In this document: one piece after another, positions 59,074 to 64,000 of the stretch
Layout of the letters: every line of letters starts with the position of its first letter
Numbering within the stretch: position 1 is the stretch's first letter
The notes under the pieces: generated by a model
Databases searched by the model: none
Seen by the model: only the letters and a program-made list of their open reading frames with translations
What the model was told of the DNA's origin: nothing
Made by a program: the position numbers and the translations under genes
NCBI GenBank assembly: GCA_963757135.1
Contig: CAVWQE010000009.1
Span: 186,001 to 250,000, forward strand
DNA from: Gp1-AA145 sp963757135
GTDB lineage: Bacteria > Acidobacteriota > Terriglobia > Terriglobales > Acidobacteriaceae
Direction: 5' to 3'
DNA length: 64,000 bases

Positions 59074-60033
59074 ATGAAGCTGAATCGAACAATTGCGATC
59101 ATCGCGGTGGCGGGTATTTCCCTGCTCTGCGCAGCAGCGCAGTCGGCCCCGTCGAAAGACCAGTCGCCATCCGGAATAGCGCAATCCACAGGCAAAGGCC
59201 AGGTGCAAGCCCAGACACAGGCCGAGTACGACGCTTATGAGGCGATAAAGGGCAAGGCGCAAACCCCCGAGGAGTTCGAGAAAGCAGTAGACGATTTCGC
59301 GGCAAAGTTTCCCGACAGCAACTTGCGGGTGGTCTTGTACCGTGGGCTGATGAAGAGTTTTCAGCAGGCAGACAATGCCGACAAGATGATGGCAGCCGGA
59401 CTGAAAGTGCTGACCATTGATAAGGATGATCCGGAGGCGCTGATCGTGGTGGCTGAGATTCAGGAGGAGCACACCAGTTCAATGGACCTGGATCGTGAAG
59501 AGCGGATGGACCAGGCGGTGGCGAATGCGCAGCACGCTTTACAGACAATCGACACCAATCTTGCATCTCCCGCGGGTACTCCCCCAGAACGGTTGGAGGC
59601 ATACAAGAAATATTTGCGCTCGACGGCCCTGGCAATTGTGGGGACGATCCAGTATAAGCGCGCTCAATATCCCGACGCTGAGGGAACGCTGCGCAAGGCG
59701 ATCGAAGCAGATGCAGCCAATCCCGATGCGGTCGTGGTGCTGCGGTTAGCCTTGGCGCTGGATCAGCAGAAGAAGTATCAGGATGCGCTGCAACAGGCGA
59801 ATCGAGCGGTGGAGCTTACCAAAGAGGACACGGATGCGGGCAAATCGGCGCGGACCGAGCGAGAGCGGTTGGTCGTCGAAACCGGAGGAAACAATACGCC
59901 GGCGAGCAATCCTCCGGTGAATAACGCCCCAGCGAACAGTACGCCGGCGAGCTCCGTAGCTCCTTCTACGGCTGCGCCGGTGAACCTTCCACAAAATACG
60001 CCGCCACAAACTTCGGCTTCCCCAAGTCATTGA
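59074..60033 (+). CDS. Secreted TPR protein with Asn/Pro/Ser-rich tail
   Basis: The 319-residue product has a signal peptide (TIAIIAVAGISLLCAAAQSA). It has a helical repeat body (EYDAYEAIKGKAQTPEEFEKAVDDFAAKFPDS, ALAIVGTIQYKRAQYPDAEGTLRKAIEADA, ALQQANRAVELTKEDT) and a low-complexity tail (NTPASNPPVNNAPANSTPAS). TPR scaffolds of this kind occur in envelope assembly, but no specific function is evident. It lies 21 bases after the preceding TPR gene and 24 before rnc. Confidence 0.8.
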   Translation: MKLNRTIAIIAVAGISLLCAAAQSAPSKDQSPSGIAQSTGKGQVQAQTQAEYDAYEAIKGKAQTPEEFEKAVDDFAAKFPDSNLRVVLYRGLMKSFQQADNADKMMAAGLKVLTIDKDDPEALIVVAEIQEEHTSSMDLDREERMDQAVANAQHALQTIDTNLASPAGTPPERLEAYKKYLRSTALAIVGTIQYKRAQYPDAEGTLRKAIEADAANPDAVVVLRLALALDQQKKYQDALQQANRAVELTKEDTDAGKSARTERERLVVETGGNNTPASNPPVNNAPANSTPASSVAPSTAAPVNLPQNTPPQTSASPSH

Positions 60034-60057
60034 GGAACGCATAGGACGTATTCCATC

Positions 60058-60831
60058 GTGAACATGCACACAGAGGTTTCGATGCTCGAACAATCTATCG
60101 GGCATGTTTTCGGCAACCGCCAACTGTTACAACAGGCGCTTACCCACAGTTCGCAAGCGCGTGAGATGGAGGCGCAACGTCCGGAGAGCGCCGAGCGCAC
60201 CGGCGACAACGAGCAGCTTGAGTTTTTGGGAGATGCGGTGCTCGGCCTGGTTACAACGGAAGAGCTTTACCGGAGATTTCCGCAATTCAGCGAAGGCCAA
60301 CTCTCAAAGCTGCGGGCGCACTTGGTCAGCAAGAGTCATTTGATTAGCGTGGCGGGACGCCTGGAACTGGGAAGATATTTGCGACTAGGGCGCGGCGAAG
60401 AAAAGAGCGGCGGAAGAAATAAAGCCGCCCTGTTGGTGGATGCGCTGGAAGCCATATTGGGCGCGGTGTATCTGGATGCAGGATTTGAGACGGCGCGCGG
60501 AATTGTTTTGAAACACATTGTTTTGCCAGAGCTGGAACAATTCGTATCGCAGGGGACCGCGGGCAAAATTACGGACTACAAGTCCGCTCTTCAGGAAAGA
60601 TTGCAAGCTGAGGGACGACCGCAGCCTTTATATCTGCTGGTCAAGGAGTCGGGGCCGGAACATCAGAAGACATTCACGATTGAAGCCCGGCTTACGACGA
60701 GTACCGGCGCGACTGAGTTCACGGCGCGGGCTGAGGGATCGACCAAAAAGTACGCCGAACAGGATGCAGCCCGGCGGGTGCTCGATCATCTGGCTGCGCA
60801 GATGCCGGTGACCAGCGGAGGCGGATCGTGA
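60058..60831 (+). CDS. rnc: Ribonuclease III
   Basis: RNase III cuts double-stranded RNA in rRNA and mRNA maturation. The 257-residue protein has the signature NEQLEFLGDAVLGL (51-64) with catalytic Glu55 and Asp59, the second acidic site in VDALEAILGAVYLDAG, and a C-terminal dsRNA-binding domain (DYKSALQERLQAEGRP, GSTKKYAEQDAARRVLDHL). The start codon is GTG. The stop overlaps the GTG of lepB by four bases (GTGA). Confidence 0.96.
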   Translation: MNMHTEVSMLEQSIGHVFGNRQLLQQALTHSSQAREMEAQRPESAERTGDNEQLEFLGDAVLGLVTTEELYRRFPQFSEGQLSKLRAHLVSKSHLISVAGRLELGRYLRLGRGEEKSGGRNKAALLVDALEAILGAVYLDAGFETARGIVLKHIVLPELEQFVSQGTAGKITDYKSALQERLQAEGRPQPLYLLVKESGPEHQKTFTIEARLTTSTGATEFTARAEGSTKKYAEQDAARRVLDHLAAQMPVTSGGGS

Positions 60832-61574
60832 ACTGGAAACACGTACACGCTACCTCCGGCTGGCCAGAGACGATACAGTCTCTCGGGGCGACCATCGTGA
60901 TTGCAATCTTCGTGGTCACCTTCATCGTGCAGGCGTTTCAGATTCCTTCGGAATCCATGGAAAACACGCTGCTTACGGGCGACTACCTGCTGGTGGATAA
61001 GCTCCATTTCGGACGCGACAGCTTTTGGGGGCAAATCATGCCCTACCGCAAAGTAAACCGCGGCGACATTGTGGTGTTTCATTATCCGGTGCATCCCAGC
61101 GATCACTTTGTAAAGCGCGTGGTCGCCGTGCCTGGAGACCGTCTGCGGTTGGTCAATCGAAGACTCTTCGTGAATGGCACGCTGGTACCGGAGCCGTACG
61201 TGCATTATTCGCGACCGCACGATACTTTTCGGGACGAATTCCCCAAGCTGGACATGGCAGTGGTGCCTTCACTCACGGGCTCGTGGTGGCTGCAAATGCA
61301 GAAGCTGATCGAAGACGGTCAGCTCATCGTACCCGAGGGAGACTACTTCGTCATGGGTGACAACCGCGACGACAGCTATGACAGCCGTTACTGGGGCTTC
61401 GTACCGCAGGAGAACATTGTGGGACGGCCGCTGCTGATTTATTGGTCCATGAGAGCCGAGCAGCCGGAAACGGGCACCGCAACTGCCGGTGATAAACTTT
61501 ACCGGTTCCTCTACGCGATGGGACACATTGCGCAGATCACGCGATGGGACCGTACCTTGCGACTGGTGAAGTGA
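60828..61574 (+). CDS. lepB: Signal peptidase I, copy 1
   Basis: This enzyme removes signal peptides from exported proteins. The 248-residue protein has one membrane helix (ATIVIAIFVVTFIVQAF). It has the catalytic Ser43 in IPSESMENTL, the catalytic Lys96 in HFVKRVVAVPGDRL, and the C-terminal block FVMGDNRDDSYDSRYWGFVP. The GTG start overlaps the rnc stop, so translation is coupled. An rnc-lepB neighbourhood is common in bacteria; here a second lepB follows directly. Confidence 0.96.
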   Translation: MNWKHVHATSGWPETIQSLGATIVIAIFVVTFIVQAFQIPSESMENTLLTGDYLLVDKLHFGRDSFWGQIMPYRKVNRGDIVVFHYPVHPSDHFVKRVVAVPGDRLRLVNRRLFVNGTLVPEPYVHYSRPHDTFRDEFPKLDMAVVPSLTGSWWLQMQKLIEDGQLIVPEGDYFVMGDNRDDSYDSRYWGFVPQENIVGRPLLIYWSMRAEQPETGTATAGDKLYRFLYAMGHIAQITRWDRTLRLVK

Positions 61575-61611
61575 ATTCCGAAGCGTGCAATCGGGGATTG
61601 AGGAAGAACTA

Positions 61612-62391
61612 TTGGTGAAGAAAGACAAAGAGAAGCAGAAGGACGAAAAACCACGCGAAACAACCGTTGAATTTCTGGCGTCGCTGGCAGGCGTGCTGGT
61701 GACTGGACTCTTTATCATCACCTTCGTTCTGCAGGCGTTTGAAATCCCATCGTCGTCGATGGTCAAAACCCTGCTTATTGGCGACCACGTTTTTGTGAAC
61801 CGGGTGCAGTTTTCGCCGCGAACATCGTGGGTGGGGCCGCTGTTGCCGTACTCGCGGCCGAAGCGCGGAGACATTGTGGTGTTCCTCTCCATGGACCCAC
61901 GAACTCCGGGTCTTTATATAGTGAAGCGCATCATCGGGGTTCCGGGGGACAAGATCCATCTGCGGGATGGGATGGTTTACCGTAATGGCGAAAAACTGAA
62001 CGAGCCCTACGCGATCCACCAGGGGCCAGTGGCTTACGACCCGTACCGCGACAATTTTCCGGCAGTGCCGCCGACCGACGAGGGCAACGTTATCGATGAG
62101 TGGAAGCTGACTATGGGTTCTCACATCGAGAATGGGGATATTGTGGTCCCGCCCGACAGCTATTTCGGCATGGGCGACAATCGTGACGTCAGTCTTGACA
62201 GCCGCTACTGGGGCTTTATTGCAAAAGACCACATCATCGGACGGCCGATGTTTATCTATTGGTCTTTTGAAACGCCGGAAGACCAATATCAACAGACGGA
62301 AATCAGTCAACGCCTGTCGTTCATGGCACACGTTGTACTGCACTTTTTTGACGAGACCCGTTGGAAGCGAACGCTCAAGGCGGTCCGTTGA
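61612..62391 (+). CDS. lepB: Signal peptidase I, copy 2
   Basis: This is a second signal peptidase, about 40-50% like copy 1 by eye in the conserved blocks. It has EIPSSSMVKTL with catalytic Ser49, YIVKRIIGVPGDKI with the catalytic Lys, and GMGDNRDVSLDSRYWGF. The N-terminus is more basic and charged (VKKDKEKQKDEKPRE). GAGG eight bases before TTG 61612 supports that start; GTG 61615 and GTG 61585 are possible. Its stop overlaps the next gene by four bases (TTGA). Two copies suggest different substrate groups. Confidence 0.95.
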   Translation: MVKKDKEKQKDEKPRETTVEFLASLAGVLVTGLFIITFVLQAFEIPSSSMVKTLLIGDHVFVNRVQFSPRTSWVGPLLPYSRPKRGDIVVFLSMDPRTPGLYIVKRIIGVPGDKIHLRDGMVYRNGEKLNEPYAIHQGPVAYDPYRDNFPAVPPTDEGNVIDEWKLTMGSHIENGDIVVPPDSYFGMGDNRDVSLDSRYWGFIAKDHIIGRPMFIYWSFETPEDQYQQTEISQRLSFMAHVVLHFFDETRWKRTLKAVR

Positions 62392-64000
62392 AAAAAGTGT
62401 TCTCAAGACGCTCAGCGGCGGTGGTGTGCATTTTGCTGCTGGCCTTGTTTGTGGTGCGTCCACGAGCGGGGCGGTTGCGCGGACGAGTGGCGGAATCCAT
62501 CGCGCAGGCGGTAGGTCGCCACGTTGAGATCGGTTCCCTGCATTTGCGGTTCTTCCCGCGCCCAGGTTTTTCCCTCGACAATCTGGTAGTGCGGGATGAC
62601 CCCGCCTTCGGCGCGGAGCCTCTTCTACGTGCGCCGGACGTGACTGCCTGGTTGCGGGTAGGCGCTCTCCTGCATGGAAGAATCGAAATTGCCAGTCTGA
62701 GCCTCACCGATGCCAGCCTGAACCTGACCAGGAACGATAACGGCAAGTGGAATATTGAAGATCTGATTGAGCGAACTTCGCATACTTCGCTGGCGCCGAC
62801 GGGCGCGGCCAAGGTTAACGAAGGACCGAGTTTTCCCTATATCGAGGCAGCGCGCGCACGAATCAATTTCAAAGAAGGTGCTGAAAAGATTCATTTCGCG
62901 CTCACTGGCGCGGAATTTGGCGTTTGGCAAGAATCGCGAGACACATGGGGCATGCGCCTGAAGGCAGCGCCGATCCGCACAGATGCAAACCTTACCGACA
63001 CCGGGATCATTAACGTGAGCGGCGTATGGCGAAGAGCAGTGAACGTTCACCAGACGCCGGTGGAATTGTCATTCGAGTGGAAGCAGGCGCAAATCGGGCA
63101 GCTTTCGAAACTGATTTATGGCGTGGATAAGGAGTGGAGAGGAGCTGTGACTTTTTCCGGGACGGCAGCTGGCACGCCGGAAAAGCTGAGGGTTGCAGCC
63201 GATGGGTCGCTGGAAGATTTTCGAGAACGGAACGTTATCGGCCCCGGGAATCTGCGAGTTTCTGCTCACTGCGGAGCCGAGTTCAACCTTCCGGCGCACG
63301 GGGTTTCGAATCTAGACTGCGTAGCTCCGTCGGGTGCAGGATTCGTGGAGCTGAAGGGCGGAGCGGCCGGCCCCCAGTCCGGACATTCACCATTTTCGTC
63401 GTACGATTTCTGGCTGGTCGGAACAAAGGTGCCGGCGGAAGCGCTGCTGAAGGTGGCTCGTCAGACCAATGCGGATTTTCCTGATGACCTTTTAGCCGGC
63501 GGTGAATTGAATGGCAGCCTGGAAATAACTCGCGACAGTGCAGCTGCGGCGATTCGTTTACAGGGGAATGGTTCGTTGCGACAATTGCAATTCAGTTCAG
63601 GCGAAGCCGGCAGCGAGATAACGCTGGGCACGGTGCCGCTTAGTTTGACCTCAGGCGACGGTGCGGACAACGGGAAGCGGAATAGATCTGGGCGAAACCG
63701 GCTAGCGGCGACCACTCCATTGAAAAACCAAGCGCATGCGGTTATCGGTCCCGTGAACCTTGCTATGGGGCGACCGGCTGCTTTGCAGGTGCAGGCCGTT
63801 GTCACGTCCCAAGGCTACGAAGCATCAGCCAAGGGCGAGGCCGCGCTGAAGCAAGTGTTGCAGCTTGCCCAACTGTTGAGAATTCCCGCGCCCGTGGTTG
63901 CGGCTGACGGGGACTCAACAATAGACCTGGCGATTCAAGCCGGGTGGAACGCGGAACGGCCGAGCGTGCGAGGCACTGCCCAACTGCATTTAGTCCGAGC
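62388..64000 (+). CDS. AsmA-like envelope protein, 3' end missing
   Basis: The TTG at 62388 overlaps the lepB stop, and the frame stays open to the window end (537 codons). It has a short N-terminal membrane helix (SAAVVCILLLALFVVRP) and then AsmA-type beta blocks (AQAVGRHVEIGSLHLRFFPRPGFSLDNLVV in pieces, LTDASLNLTRNDNGKWNIEDL). Such proteins span or bridge the periplasm and are linked to outer-membrane lipid and protein assembly. Other frames in this area are shorter and lack these features. Confidence 0.85.
   Translation, partial: MKKVFSRRSAAVVCILLLALFVVRPRAGRLRGRVAESIAQAVGRHVEIGSLHLRFFPRPGFSLDNLVVRDDPAFGAEPLLRAPDVTAWLRVGALLHGRIEIASLSLTDASLNLTRNDNGKWNIEDLIERTSHTSLAPTGAAKVNEGPSFPYIEAARARINFKEGAEKIHFALTGAEFGVWQESRDTWGMRLKAAPIRTDANLTDTGIINVSGVWRRAVNVHQTPVELSFEWKQAQIGQLSKLIYGVDKEWRGAVTFSGTAAGTPEKLRVAADGSLEDFRERNVIGPGNLRVSAHCGAEFNLPAHGVSNLDCVAPSGAGFVELKGGAAGPQSGHSPFSSYDFWLVGTKVPAEALLKVARQTNADFPDDLLAGGELNGSLEITRDSAAAAIRLQGNGSLRQLQFSSGEAGSEITLGTVPLSLTSGDGADNGKRNRSGRNRLAATTPLKNQAHAVIGPVNLAMGRPAALQVQAVVTSQGYEASAKGEAALKQVLQLAQLLRIPAPVVAADGDSTIDLAIQAGWNAERPSVRGTAQLHLVR

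Noticed and set aside
1..64000. Defence island, prophage or biosynthetic gene cluster
   Set aside because: No restriction, toxin-antitoxin, phage structural, NRPS/PKS or similar genes are seen. Mobile content is one insertion sequence and one remnant.

Overview
The window looks like chromosomal DNA of an Acidobacteriota (class Terriglobia) bacterium related to Koribacter or Sulfotelmatobacter. The strongest single clue is a tandem NAD+-I (nadA motif) riboswitch in front of nadA. As far as I recall, that RNA class is known only from Acidobacteriota. Supporting signs are many secreted TPR, FG-GAP and Ig-like proteins, a Gram-negative envelope gene set (RND pump, AsmA, PpiD), and many palindromic and heptanucleotide repeats between genes. 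The species assignment is inference.

Layout. 0-3 kb: an operon of a small membrane protein and two alkaline-phosphatase-superfamily proteins, the last cut by the window edge. 3-9.4 kb: Ig-like lipoprotein, DUF2203 protein, nadA with its riboswitch, a DUF1906 glycoside-hydrolase-like protein, moaA and a GDSL esterase. 9.5-13.3 kb: electron-transfer-flavoprotein operon (etfB, small membrane protein, etfA, ETF-quinone oxidoreductase). 13.3-16.6 kb: zinc-ribbon protein, a 58-residue basic protein and glnD. 16.8-23.8 kb: an F-type ATP synthase operon (b', b, delta, alpha, gamma, beta, epsilon; no a or c subunit) ending in glnB, so PII and its uridylyltransferase GlnD are neighbours. 23.8-25.1 kb: an IS481-like insertion sequence between 15-bp direct repeats, 75 bp upstream of the ATP synthase operon.

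25-34 kb (minus strand): a DsbA-like oxidoreductase, nadE, two secreted proteins of unknown function, malQ and a PpiD-like foldase. 34-42 kb: a 1236-residue TPR/FG-GAP/ASPIC protein, an amidase, a receiver-like/PilZ protein, a PfpI protease-like protein and a TPR protein. 42-47.5 kb (plus strand): an ABC exporter, a SurA-DsbA fusion and a secreted metzincin. 48-56.5 kb: a large secreted protein (minus), a prolyl oligopeptidase and a two-gene RND efflux system. 56.6-57.3 kb: tRNA-Leu(CAA) and an ISNCY-type remnant. 57.4-64 kb: two TPR proteins, rnc, two signal peptidase I genes and the start of an AsmA-like gene, in a compact plus-strand operon.

The genes are mostly housekeeping (NAD and molybdopterin synthesis, fatty-acid electron transfer, ATP synthesis, nitrogen signalling, envelope biogenesis), and I see no defence island or biosynthetic cluster. 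The most unusual material lies in the repeats. Palindromic elements appear to have been inserted in frame into nadA, moaA and the FG-GAP gene. Arrays with a strict 7-nt period sit at many gene ends between 4.5 and 22 kb, often as inverted pairs.
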